Shown piece by piece: positions 1-6,686 of a stretch of DNA of 11,521 nt. This DNA comes from DASUAO01 sp046484625. Lineage in GTDB: Bacteria; Actinomycetota; Acidimicrobiia; IMCC26256; PALSA-555. A program made the position numbers and the translations under genes. Under the pieces are notes generated by a model, which did not search any database, was not told where the DNA came from, and saw nothing but the letters and a program-made list of their open reading frames with translations. How positions within the stretch are numbered: position 1 is the first letter of the stretch; each line of letters begins with the position of its first letter. The stretch lies in contig JAWOIO010000029.1 of the NCBI GenBank assembly GCA_046484625.1, forward strand, positions 1 through 11,521. The letters run 5' to 3'.

Positions 1-557
1 TCGGTCGTGACCCGGCGTTCGACGACCGCGGACTTCTCGATGGTGATGTCGATACCGCTCGCCACGACGCCGTCCACCATCTCGTCGACGGTCCACAGGA
101 CGTCGGGATCCTGGGGGCCGCCGTGGCCGTCGACCAGGTTCGTGCGGTCATGGCCGATCGCGACGAGCGTCCCACCGGGGGCGAGAGCGCCGACGGCGTG
201 GCCCAGCACGTTGCGCAGCGACGCGGCGGGCAGCTGCAGGTAGGCGATCACCACGAGATCGAACGCCGCCGGCTCCGGCTCCCACTCGACCACGTCGGCG
301 ACGACCCAGTCGACATCGACGCCCGCCTCGGCCGCCCTCCGGCGACCGGTCTCGATCCCGGCCTCCGAGAAGTCGACCGCGGTCACCTTCCAGCCGCGCC
401 CCGCGAGCCACAGTGCGTTGCGCCCCTCGCCGCACGCGACGTCGAGGGCACTCCCGGGCGCGAGGTCCGACGCTTCGGCCTCGAGGAACTGGTTCGGCGT
501 CGCCGACCACACCAGGTCGCTCCCGCCGTACCGCTCGTCCCATGCTGCTCGATCCAC
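1..557 (-). CDS. Class I SAM-dependent methyltransferase (partial, 3' end off the left edge)
   Basis: The visible 185 residues form a Rossmann-type methyltransferase. The glycine-rich SAM-binding motif I DVACGEGRNA lies at about residues 39-48, the acidic ribose-binding strand VTAVDFS at 58-64, and the post-I region VVADVVEW at 86-92. A FDLVVIAYLQLP strand follows at 99-110 and APGGTLV at 126-132. The WDERY start resembles TehB/UbiE-like small-molecule methyltransferases of about 200 residues, so only a short C-terminal piece is probably missing. The GTG at 557 is the only start: an in-frame TGA lies 36 nt upstream, and GAGG sits 8 nt before it. It begins 39 bp after the hydrolase gene on the same strand, consistent with the end of a three-gene operon. 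The substrate cannot be told from sequence. An antisense open frame across 123-1391 is a shadow. Confidence 0.85.
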   Translation of the reverse strand, partial: MDRAAWDERYGGSDLVWSATPNQFLEAEASDLAPGSALDVACGEGRNALWLAGRGWKVTAVDFSEAGIETGRRRAAEAGVDVDWVVADVVEWEPEPAAFDLVVIAYLQLPAASLRNVLGHAVGALAPGGTLVAIGHDRTNLVDGHGGPQDPDVLWTVDEMVDGVVASGIDITIEKSAVVERRVTT

Positions 558-596
558 GGGCCCAGCCTCGCGCGCGGTGCACCACGGAGGTCAACG

Positions 597-1418
597 TCAG
601 AGGCTGATCGACCAGAGATCGTGCGCGAGGACGATCTCGCCGTCGAAGTGAGCGGCGGCCTGCGCGACCCATTCGTCCTCGGTGCCCGGCGCCGGTGGGG
701 GGACGGGATGCGTGAGCACGAGCGTCCCGACGCCGGCCCGCGCGGCGGTCTTCCCCGCGTCCTCGCAGGAGGAGTGGTAGTCGAGGATGTCCTGGAACCG
801 CGCGCTCGGGACGTTCTGCACGAGATCGGCTCGCAGCACGGTCTGCACGTAGACGTCGGCACCGGCACACAGCCGGTCGAGGCCGTCGCAGGGAACCGTG
901 TCGCCGGCGAGCGCGACCACCTTGTCCTCGGCCTCGATGCGGTAGCCGACCGTGGGCGCGACCGGCCGGTGATCGGTCGGTGCGGCGAGCACCCGCACCC
1001 CGTCGGCGTCCCACGCCACCCCGTCGAGCACCTCGGTGGTGGCGCACGTCGGCTCCCACGTCAGGTCAGCGTGGTGGTCGAGGCGATAGCGAACGTCGTC
1101 CGACAGCATCGCGATCGTCCGGTCGACGAACGCCGCCGTCCCGGGCGGTCCGACGACGGGCAGCGGGCTCTCGACCGGCGACATCACCCAACGGGTCGTG
1201 AAGACGTCGTTGAAGTCGGTGATGTGGTCGCTGTGCAGGTGCGTGAGCAGCACGGCATCGAGCATCGGTGGGAGGACGCCGGCCGCGGCCAGCCGCATGA
1301 CGACCCCGCGGCCGGCGTCGACGAGGAGCGACTTCCCGGCCGCACGCACGAGGGTCGCGGCGCCGGCGCGGTTCGGATCGGGGATCGGTGAGCCTGTGCC
1401 CAGTGTGACGACGTCCAT
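597..1418 (-). CDS. Metallo-beta-lactamase-fold hydrolase, RNase Z/arylsulfatase-like
   Basis: This 273-residue protein has the binuclear zinc site of the MBL superfamily. The N-terminus TLGTGSP (5-11) is typical of the RNase Z/ElaC-like branch. The main HxHxDH motif is THLHSDH (59-65). The remaining likely ligands are H150, the aspartate in LAGDT (170-174), H215 in the DYHSSCEDAG segment and H237 in LTHPVP. There is no signal peptide, so it should be cytosolic. The spacing fits the branch that includes RNase Z, phosphodiesterases and arylsulfatase-like enzymes. I see no clear RNase Z exosite arm, so a small-molecule esterase or phosphodiesterase is as likely as tRNA processing. It lies 58 bp downstream of the GH20 gene and 39 bp upstream of the methyltransferase. 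The ATG at 1416-1418 has no strong ribosome-binding site. Confidence 0.88.
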   Translation of the reverse strand: MDVVTLGTGSPIPDPNRAGAATLVRAAGKSLLVDAGRGVVMRLAAAGVLPPMLDAVLLTHLHSDHITDFNDVFTTRWVMSPVESPLPVVGPPGTAAFVDRTIAMLSDDVRYRLDHHADLTWEPTCATTEVLDGVAWDADGVRVLAAPTDHRPVAPTVGYRIEAEDKVVALAGDTVPCDGLDRLCAGADVYVQTVLRADLVQNVPSARFQDILDYHSSCEDAGKTAARAGVGTLVLTHPVPPPAPGTEDEWVAQAAAHFDGEIVLAHDLWSISL

Positions 1419-1476
1419 CCCGGAGTTCTAGCCCAGTTGCCGGGCAGCCCACATCCCCGGGAGCCGACTCGGTTCG

Positions 1477-3216
1477 TCAGCCGATGTAGTGGCTTCCCCA
1501 CGTGCGATCGGTCATGCCTGTGCGGTAGCAGTCGCGGAGGTGTGCGAGCCACGCCACACTGTCGTCGAGGCCGCCCGGGCGGTTCCGCGCGAGCCAGAGG
1601 TCGGAGTGCGCCTCGATGACCCGCTCGAGGCCCGTGGACAACCGAGCGCGCGTCGACGCGTCGACCGACTCCAACGTGCCGTCTCCGGCGAGTCGGGCGA
1701 TCGCGTCGCCGCACAGCACCCGCACCAGTGCGATGGCGTTGCGCAGCTCGTCGAGCACGAGCGCGCCGTCGGGTCGGGTGGGGCGCGCGCCGTCGAGCGA
1801 CATGGCGATGCCGGCGAGCTTCTCGTCGAGGCGCTCGAACTCTGCGGCCCTTGCGCCCTTCGTGGGACCTCGGCCCAGCGTGAGCTGCGGGTAGTAGAGG
1901 TGGAGCACCACCGCCGACGTGTTCGGCACCTGCGGCGTCACGTCGCGGTACCCGTCGCCGAGCTCCGTCAGGGCACGGCCGAGCACGCCGGCCTCGTCCC
2001 CGAACGCGTGGGCGTCGAGCGCGGTCGCGAGGTCGAGATCCCGGTTCGTGTCGAGGCACCACGACGTCGCGGCCCCGAACGCGAACCCGGGCTCGCTCAC
2101 CGGGAGGTACTGGAGGTGGCCCTGGTCGCCCCAGTCGGTGTTCAGGAACCCCGAGCCGCCGTGCGCGGTCGCGGCCGTCGCGGCCGCGATGGCATCGCCG
2201 CGCATGTTCGTCGTGCGCCCGAGGATCGTGGTCCAGCTCGAGGTCCCGGGACACACCCAGAAGGGCGTGCTGGCCGCCGCGTATGCCGCGGCTCGCTCGT
2301 CGAAGGGCCACCACTCCTCGTAGCCCCATTCGCAGACCGTCACGTTGTCGGGCAGCCGGGCGAGGCGATCCGGATGCCCGGCGACGATGTCGCCCCACAT
2401 CAGCAGGTCGTGACCAGCCAGCTCCGGGACCCCGGCGAGGCGCTCGACCCAGTCGAGGTACTCCCCGACCCGCTCGTCGGGCATCTCCCACGGCTCGTCG
2501 AGCCCGATGTGGACCCTGCTGCTCGTGAAGCACGGGAGCAGCTGCGCGAGCAGGTCGCGCACGAGGCCGAGGGAACCCGGGTGCGCGGGATCGATCGTCA
2601 TCGGCGCGCGCTGCCGGCCGAGGTGGTCGGTGAAACCCTCGGGCGCCATCGCCAGAGATCGGTACGGCTCATGACGGAGCCAGCGGCCCATGTGCCCGAG
2701 GCAGTTCTGGTTGGCGACGAGCTCCACGTGGTGCTGGGCGCACCACGCGTCGAGCTCGCGGATCTCGTCGGGGGTGAACGGGCTCGCGTCGGCCCAGACC
2801 TCTTCGTGCCCCGCGTACGCAAAGGTGTGCTCGACGTAGAGCTGGACCTGGTTGACCTTCCACGACGCGAGCCGGGCGACGAGGTCCCGCACCGTTGCCA
2901 TCGTCGGGACCTTGTCGCGCGACACGTCGAGCATGACCGCCCGGACCGGGAGGTCCGGCCAGTCGCGGATCGTGACGATCGGCACCTCGCCGTCCACCGG
3001 TGCGATCGCGCCGAGCTGGGCGAGCGTCGCCCGGCCGTAGAACGCGCCGGCCGAGTCAGCGGCGTCGAGCTCGATCGCTTCTCTCCCGATCCGGAGCTCG
3101 TAGCCCTCCGCAGGGAGGTCGGCCCCTATGCGCACGATCGGCTCGCTGACGGCGACGGTGCCTTCCCCGAGCAGCACCTCGCGCGGAACCGGGAGCAGGT
3201 TCAGGGACGCGGCCAT
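1477..3216 (-). CDS. Glycoside hydrolase family 20 (beta-N-acetylhexosaminidase-like)
   Basis: This 579-residue protein matches GH20. An N-terminal GH20b-type alpha/beta domain (about 1-85) ends in VTIRDWPDLPVRAVMLD (81-97), which carries the R-x-x-M-L-D entry of the catalytic barrel. The catalytic pair is in HIGLDEPWE (236-244), with D240 and E241 as the expected Asp-Glu dyad for substrate-assisted hydrolysis. Aromatic subsite residues follow at MWGD (273-276), CEWGYEEWW (295-303) and NTDWGD (359-364). The family removes terminal N-acetylhexosamines from chitin, glycan or peptidoglycan fragments. No signal peptide is visible, so it probably acts on imported oligosaccharides. The ATG at 3216 has AGGA 9 nt upstream. 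It is divergent from the D-aminoacylase-type gene (77 bp between starts) and probably leads the operon with the MBL hydrolase. The exact substrate is uncertain. Confidence 0.88.
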   Translation of the reverse strand: MAASLNLLPVPREVLLGEGTVAVSEPIVRIGADLPAEGYELRIGREAIELDAADSAGAFYGRATLAQLGAIAPVDGEVPIVTIRDWPDLPVRAVMLDVSRDKVPTMATVRDLVARLASWKVNQVQLYVEHTFAYAGHEEVWADASPFTPDEIRELDAWCAQHHVELVANQNCLGHMGRWLRHEPYRSLAMAPEGFTDHLGRQRAPMTIDPAHPGSLGLVRDLLAQLLPCFTSSRVHIGLDEPWEMPDERVGEYLDWVERLAGVPELAGHDLLMWGDIVAGHPDRLARLPDNVTVCEWGYEEWWPFDERAAAYAAASTPFWVCPGTSSWTTILGRTTNMRGDAIAAATAATAHGGSGFLNTDWGDQGHLQYLPVSEPGFAFGAATSWCLDTNRDLDLATALDAHAFGDEAGVLGRALTELGDGYRDVTPQVPNTSAVVLHLYYPQLTLGRGPTKGARAAEFERLDEKLAGIAMSLDGARPTRPDGALVLDELRNAIALVRVLCGDAIARLAGDGTLESVDASTRARLSTGLERVIEAHSDLWLARNRPGGLDDSVAWLAHLRDCYRTGMTDRTWGSHYIG

Positions 3217-3293
3217 CGCGAGGCATCCTGGCGCACCGGGCCACCGTCGCGCGCCGAGCGCGGGCTCGCCGAACCCTGGCTACCCTCGGCCGG
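3217..3293. promoter_or_regulatory. Divergent intergenic promoter region, with TACCCT -10 for the plus-strand gene
   Basis: This 77-bp gap separates the divergent starts of the GH20 gene (minus) and the amidohydrolase gene (plus), so it should hold promoters for both. On the plus strand TACCCT at 3281-3286 matches the actinobacterial -10 consensus TANNNT. It ends 7 nt before the GTG start at 3294, which would place the transcript start at or next to the start codon, giving a leaderless message. No ribosome-binding site precedes that GTG, in agreement. No convincing -35 box is visible, and no clear -10 was found for the minus strand. Confidence 0.45.
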
Positions 3294-4979
3294 GTGACCC
3301 ACGATCTCGTCATCCGCTCGGGCCTGCTCGTCGACGGGCTGGGTGGCGACCCCGTGCCCGGCGACCTCGCGATCGACGGCGACCGCATCACCGAGGTCGG
3401 CGACGTGTCGGGATCCGGCACCCGCGAGCTCGATGCCGACGGCCGCCTCGTCACCCCCGGGTTCGTCGATCTCCACACGCACCTCGACGCGCACCTCGGG
3501 TGGGAGCCGCTCGCGACGTCGTCGTGCTGGCACGGGGTCACCTCGGTGGTGCTCGGCTCGTGCGGGGTGACGTTCGCGCCCTGCAAGCCCGACGACCGCC
3601 GCTACCTCGCCGAGCTCATGGAGTCCGTCGAGGACATCCCGGCCGAGGCGATCATGACCGGCCTCGACTGGGACTGGGAGTCCTACGGCGAGTACCTCGA
3701 CGCGGTCGAGCGGTGGCCGAAGGGCGTGAACGTCGGCGGGATGGTGGGGCACTGTGCCGTCCGGTACCACGCGATGGGCGAGCGCAGCCTCGACGACACC
3801 CCTGCCTCCGACGACGACATCGCCGCGATGTGCGAGCAGGTCGACGAGGCGATGGGCGCAGGCGCGCTCGGGTTCTCGACGTCGCGCACGATGCTGCACC
3901 GCGTCCCCGACGGCCGTCCGGTCCCCGGCACGTACGCCGACGCGCGCGAGCTGCTCGCGATCGCCGACGTGCTCGGTCGGCGTGGCGCGGGCGTGTTCGA
4001 GGCTGCTGCCGCGCTCGGCGAGCGGACCAGCGACGGCGGACGCCGCACGATCCCCGAGGTCGAGCTGCTCGCCGAGATCGCCCTCGCATCGGGTCGCCCA
4101 GTGACGTTCGGACTCAGCCAGACCAAGCGTGTGCCCGAGCTGCACCTCGAGGCGTTGTCGACCGTCGAGACGGCTCGGGCCCAGGGCGCCGCGCTGTACC
4201 CGCAGACGACCGCTCGGGGCATCGGCATGCTGTTCGGCCTCGTGCACCGGAGCCCGTTCGACGGCGCCCCCGAGTGGCGAGCCCTGCGCGACCTCCCCGT
4301 GGCCGAGCGGGTCGCGGTGCTGCGGGACCCCGACCGGCGCGCCGCGCTCATCGAGTCGGCGCGCGAGCTACCCACGATCCCGCCGGACGAGCTGTTCGTG
4401 CTGCCGACCGGCGATGCCCGCTACGACCTCCCGGCCGAGGAGAGCCTCGCCGGCCACGCCGCCCGGCTCGGCGTCACCCCGGCGGAGGCGTTCATCGACC
4501 TCTCGCTGGAGCGCGACGGCGCGCTCCTCCTGAACTGGCCGTTCCTGAACGACGACCTGTCGGCCGTCGAGACGATGCTCACCCACCCGCACACGGTGAT
4601 GGGGCTCGCCGACGCCGGCGCGCACGTCGGCCTCATCATGGACTCGAGCCAGCCCACGTTCCTGCTCTCCCACTGGGTGCGCGATCGCGGGCTCCTCTCC
4701 ATCGGCGAGGCGGTGCGCAAGCTCACGTCGGAGACGGCACACGTGATGGGGATCGCCGATCGCGGGGTGCTGGCGCCCGGCGCGTTCGCCGACATCAACG
4801 TGCTGGACCTCGACGGCCTCGGGCTCCCCCAACCGGAGTACGTCCACGACTACCCGAACGGGGCGGGGCGGTTCGTGCAGCAGGCCCGCGGCTACGCGTG
4901 GACACTGGTGAACGGCGAGGTCTTCATGGCCGACGGCGAACACACCGGCGCGCTGGCCGGCGTGATGCTGCGTTCCTGA
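3294..4979 (+). CDS. N-acyl-D-amino-acid deacylase family amidohydrolase (D-aminoacylase-like)
   Basis: This 561-residue protein has the composite fold of the Amidohydro_3/D-aminoacylase family. The N-terminal beta-sandwich strand is followed by GFVDLHTHLD (57-66), with metal ligands H61 and H63. SCGVTFAP (89-96) carries the cysteine (C90) equivalent to the zinc-bridging Cys of D-aminoacylase. LADAGAH (438-444) carries the catalytic aspartate D440. The C-terminal GVLAPGAFADINVLD (491-505) returns to the sandwich. The family hydrolyses N-acyl-D-amino acids to the D-amino acid and a carboxylate in the cytosol. The canonical second-metal histidine region reads GLSQTK (273-278) instead of the usual SH, so substrate and metal count may differ. 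The GTG start has no ribosome-binding site and a -10 box just upstream. It is divergent from the GH20 gene. The general family call is secure; the exact substrate is not. Confidence 0.88.
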   Translation: MTHDLVIRSGLLVDGLGGDPVPGDLAIDGDRITEVGDVSGSGTRELDADGRLVTPGFVDLHTHLDAHLGWEPLATSSCWHGVTSVVLGSCGVTFAPCKPDDRRYLAELMESVEDIPAEAIMTGLDWDWESYGEYLDAVERWPKGVNVGGMVGHCAVRYHAMGERSLDDTPASDDDIAAMCEQVDEAMGAGALGFSTSRTMLHRVPDGRPVPGTYADARELLAIADVLGRRGAGVFEAAAALGERTSDGGRRTIPEVELLAEIALASGRPVTFGLSQTKRVPELHLEALSTVETARAQGAALYPQTTARGIGMLFGLVHRSPFDGAPEWRALRDLPVAERVAVLRDPDRRAALIESARELPTIPPDELFVLPTGDARYDLPAEESLAGHAARLGVTPAEAFIDLSLERDGALLLNWPFLNDDLSAVETMLTHPHTVMGLADAGAHVGLIMDSSQPTFLLSHWVRDRGLLSIGEAVRKLTSETAHVMGIADRGVLAPGAFADINVLDLDGLGLPQPEYVHDYPNGAGRFVQQARGYAWTLVNGEVFMADGEHTGALAGVMLRS

Positions 4980-4987
4980 ACCGGTTC
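4978..4987. other. 10-bp perfect palindrome GAACCGGTTC between convergent gene ends
   Basis: The palindrome begins inside the amidohydrolase stop codon and fills part of the 24-bp gap to the stop of the convergent potassium-channel gene. GTTC at 4972-4975 could also pair with the GAAC arm. There is no T-run on either side, so a classical intrinsic terminator is not supported. It could be a weak bidirectional stem or chance in GC-rich DNA. Confidence 0.25.
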
Positions 4988-5003
4988 GCGGATCCGGGGG
5001 CGA

Positions 5004-5705
5004 TCAGGCCGTCCGCGCCGCCAGCTCGTCGAGGGCGGCGAGCTCGTCCTTGGTCCCGATCACGATGAGGACCTGCCCGGCCTCGATGCGATGCTCGGGT
5101 GCGGGGTTCGTGATGAACGAGTGGTCGGGCTGACGCATCGCGAGCACGAGTGCACCGGTGCGGTCACGGATGTGCGCATCCCGGATGGTGGCACCGGCGA
5201 GGGCCGAGCGCTCGGGCACGACGACCTCCTCGAGCCGGAGCTCGATCTCGGCGTCGTGCATCACCACGTCGAGGAACTCGGTCACGTGCGGCTGGAGGAG
5301 GAACGCTCCGGCCCGAGCACCGCCGATGCTCTGCGGGTTGATGACCCGGTCAGCACCGGCCCGGCGCAACTTCTCCTCGCTGTCCTCGACCCGGACTCGG
5401 CTGACGATGAACAGGTCGGACCCGAAGCTCCGAGCGCTGAGCGTGACGAAGAGGTTGCCGGCATCGTTGTCGAGCGCCGCGACGAGCGCGCGGGCCCGGC
5501 GCACCCCGGCCTGCTCGAGCACGTCGTCGGCGGTCGCGTCGCCGAGCACCGACGGACCCTCGACCGTCTCCAGCCGCTCGTCGTCGGCGTCGACGACCAC
5601 GTACTCCTGCCCGGCGGCGTCGAGCTCCCTGGCGATGGCCCGACCGACCCGTCCCCATCCGCAGATGATCACGTGGTCGCGCATCCCGTTGATCTTGCGT
5701 TCCAT
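5004..5705 (-). CDS. Candidate internally initiated RCK-only subunit of the potassium channel
   Basis: Within the channel gene, the ATG at 5703-5705 (Met108) is in frame and lies exactly where the second membrane helix ends and the RCK domain begins. A perfect AGGAGG at 5712-5717 (minus strand) ends 6 nt before it. It is spelled by adjacent AGG codons for Arg104 and Arg105, whereas most arginines in the gene use CGN. Initiation here would give a soluble 233-residue RCK protein. In MthK, a separate RCK polypeptide made from internal Met107 co-assembles with the channel to complete an octameric gating ring, and E. coli Kch also has an internal start. The site is seen directly; its use is inference. 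Confidence 0.5.
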   Translation of the reverse strand: MERKINGMRDHVIICGWGRVGRAIARELDAAGQEYVVVDADDERLETVEGPSVLGDATADDVLEQAGVRRARALVAALDNDAGNLFVTLSARSFGSDLFIVSRVRVEDSEEKLRRAGADRVINPQSIGGARAGAFLLQPHVTEFLDVVMHDAEIELRLEEVVVPERSALAGATIRDAHIRDRTGALVLAMRQPDHSFITNPAPEHRIEAGQVLIVIGTKDELAALDELAARTA

Positions 5706-6026
5706 CCGCTGCCTCCTGAACCCGCCTTGCATCTGACCCTCGAGCAACGTCTCGATGAACGCCGAGAGCGTGTACAGCGCGGTGCCGACTCCCACGAGGA
5801 TGAGGACGATCGTGAACACCTGCGCGCCGTCACTGAGGGGCCGCACCTCGCGGAATCCGACGGTCGTGACCGTGGTGACCGTCTGGTAGAGGCCTTCGAG
5901 CGCTGTGAACCCGAACGCCACGTACCCGATGGTGCCGAGAACCATGACCGCGACGAGCAGGGCGACGCCGAGCTGGACGCGGCGCCAGTCCGTCGTCGCC
6001 CGCGAGTCCTTCGCCCGAAACGGCAT
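5004..6026 (-). CDS. Two-TM potassium channel with RCK (TrkA-N/TrkA-C) domain, MthK-like
   Basis: This 340-residue protein has the layout of MthK-type channels. The first transmembrane helix is at about 18-40, the pore helix and filter TVTTVGFRE at 52-60, and the second helix at about 70-92. A cytosolic RCK_N domain begins at HVIICGWGRVGRA (118-130), a nucleotide- or ligand-binding glycine motif, with VVVDAD at 143-148. A TrkA_C domain fills about 260-335. Such channels pass potassium and open when ligands such as calcium or nucleotides bind the octameric RCK ring. The filter reads TVGFR where TVGYG is usual. An internal start at Met108 is preceded by a perfect Shine-Dalgarno sequence (separate entry). 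The ATG at 6026 has a TANNNT box nearby and no strong ribosome-binding site. It lies 66 bp downstream of the PPOX gene and converges with the amidohydrolase gene. Confidence 0.92.
   Translation of the reverse strand: MPFRAKDSRATTDWRRVQLGVALLVAVMVLGTIGYVAFGFTALEGLYQTVTTVTTVGFREVRPLSDGAQVFTIVLILVGVGTALYTLSAFIETLLEGQMQGGFRRQRMERKINGMRDHVIICGWGRVGRAIARELDAAGQEYVVVDADDERLETVEGPSVLGDATADDVLEQAGVRRARALVAALDNDAGNLFVTLSARSFGSDLFIVSRVRVEDSEEKLRRAGADRVINPQSIGGARAGAFLLQPHVTEFLDVVMHDAEIELRLEEVVVPERSALAGATIRDAHIRDRTGALVLAMRQPDHSFITNPAPEHRIEAGQVLIVIGTKDELAALDELAARTA
5712..5717 (-). promoter_or_regulatory. Internal Shine-Dalgarno AGGAGG upstream of channel Met108
   Basis: The minus strand reads AGGAGG, a 6-nt spacer CAGCGG, then ATG. 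This is the textbook anti-Shine-Dalgarno complement at good spacing, and it is much stronger than anything before the annotated channel start at 6026. Confidence 0.55.
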
Positions 6027-6035
6027 CCCGTCGCG

Positions 6036-6041
6036 AGGCTA
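6036..6041 (-). promoter_or_regulatory. Putative -10 box TAGCCT for the potassium channel
   Basis: TAGCCT on the minus strand fits TANNNT and ends 9 nt before the channel ATG at 6026. It would give a leaderless or nearly leaderless transcript. No strong ribosome-binding site precedes the ATG, which agrees. The box sits in the 66-bp gap after the PPOX gene, so the channel could be transcribed both with that gene and from its own promoter. Short AT-containing hexamers arise by chance, so support is modest. Confidence 0.35.
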
Positions 6042-6092
6042 CCGGCGAGCCGACCGGAACCGGACGCTCCTCGGATCGGGCCGTGCGGTGGT

Positions 6093-6536
6093 TCAGAGGT
6101 AGGCCCGGGGGTCGAACACCCACACGGGGTCTGCGGTCGCGATGCTGCGCCCGGTGATGGAGAACGGCGCGATCACGAGCCAAGCGTCGCGCTCGTCGGT
6201 GACCCATGGTTCCGGGTCGAAGCGGGTGCGGAAGTCGGCCGCGTCGGGGTCGACGTGGTGCAGCGTGCCTCGGACGAGGATCGACCAGCCGCCGTGGTGC
6301 TGGTCGTCGAGGTCGTCGATCTCGAACGCCACCGGCAGCGGCGCCCGGTCGATGACGTTGCCCTCCCGGGTCCGCACCGCGAGCCAGGTCGGTGCACTCG
6401 TCTCCACGAGGCGGTAGTTCACCGGGAAGACGACCGGCGCGCCCTCCGACAGCACCGCGATCCGACCGACCGTCCCGCCGCGGAGGAGATCGGTGCACTC
6501 CTCCAAGGTGAGCTCTGCGAACGTCGAACCGTCCAT
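6093..6536 (-). CDS. Pyridoxamine 5'-phosphate oxidase-family (PPOX-fold) flavin-binding protein
   Basis: This 147-residue split-barrel protein has the pattern of the Pyridox_ox_2 type. GTVGRIAVLSEGAP (21-34) and FPVNYRL (37-43) form the first barrel strands, VAFEIDDLD (69-77) comes next, and GWSILVRGTLHHV (83-95) is the typical G-W-S-V-x-V-x-G strand. Members bind FMN or F420 or act in stress and redox reactions; most have no known substrate. It is cytosolic, with no signal peptide. The ATG at 6536 is fixed by GAGGAG at 6542-6547, with 5 nt spacing. It is divergent from the trehalose synthase gene and lies upstream of the potassium channel on the same strand, so the two may be co-transcribed. 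The function within the fold cannot be assigned. Confidence 0.85.
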   Translation of the reverse strand: MDGSTFAELTLEECTDLLRGGTVGRIAVLSEGAPVVFPVNYRLVETSAPTWLAVRTREGNVIDRAPLPVAFEIDDLDDQHHGGWSILVRGTLHHVDPDAADFRTRFDPEPWVTDERDAWLVIAPFSITGRSIATADPVWVFDPRAYL

Positions 6537-6686
6537 GCGAACTCCTCTCTCGCCCCGATGCTACGCCGAACGCTCGACGCGACCGGAGTCGAACCACCAC
6601 GCCTCACGGCGGTCATTTCGAATCGGGAACGGTCGCCGGGTAGCGTTGCGACGACTCGACCACGCGACCTCGAGGGCCGATCGGAA
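6537..6686. promoter_or_regulatory. Divergent intergenic region: PPOX promoter (minus) and treT promoter (plus)
   Basis: This 150-bp gap lies between divergent starts. On the minus strand TAGCAT at 6558-6563 fits TANNNT and would start a short leader containing the GAGGAG ribosome-binding site (6542-6547). On the plus strand TAGCGT at 6641-6646 also fits TANNNT, with TTTCGA at 6616-6621 as a weak possible -35 (19-bp spacer), giving a leader of about 35 nt to the TTG at 6687. No operator palindrome stands out. Confidence 0.4.

Noticed and set aside
123..1391. Long plus-strand open frame opposite the methyltransferase and MBL genes
   Set aside because: No family motif and shadow-type composition; the minus strand has clear SAM-binding and HxHxDH motifs over the same bases.
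1419..1476. Possible promoter or terminator between the GH20 and MBL genes
   Set aside because: TAGAAC near the MBL start does not fit TANNNT at its last base, and no stable stem with a T-tract was found; co-transcription is the simpler reading.
1489..3297. 602-codon plus-strand open frame opposite the GH20 gene
   Set aside because: Composition is that of a reverse-complement shadow (Arg, Val, Glu and His rich, no domain), while the minus strand has an intact GH20 with its Asp-Glu dyad.
4978..4987. GAACCGGTTC considered as an intrinsic terminator
   Set aside because: The stem is only 5 bp without a loop and has no adjacent T-run on either strand; kept only as a low-confidence palindrome.
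5091..6686. Very long plus-strand open frame leading without a stop into the trehalose synthase
   Set aside because: It is antisense to the potassium channel and PPOX genes, both well supported by domain motifs. Its product over this part is low-complexity and rich in Arg, Asp and His, typical of a GC-rich shadow frame. Family-like sequence starts only at 6687.
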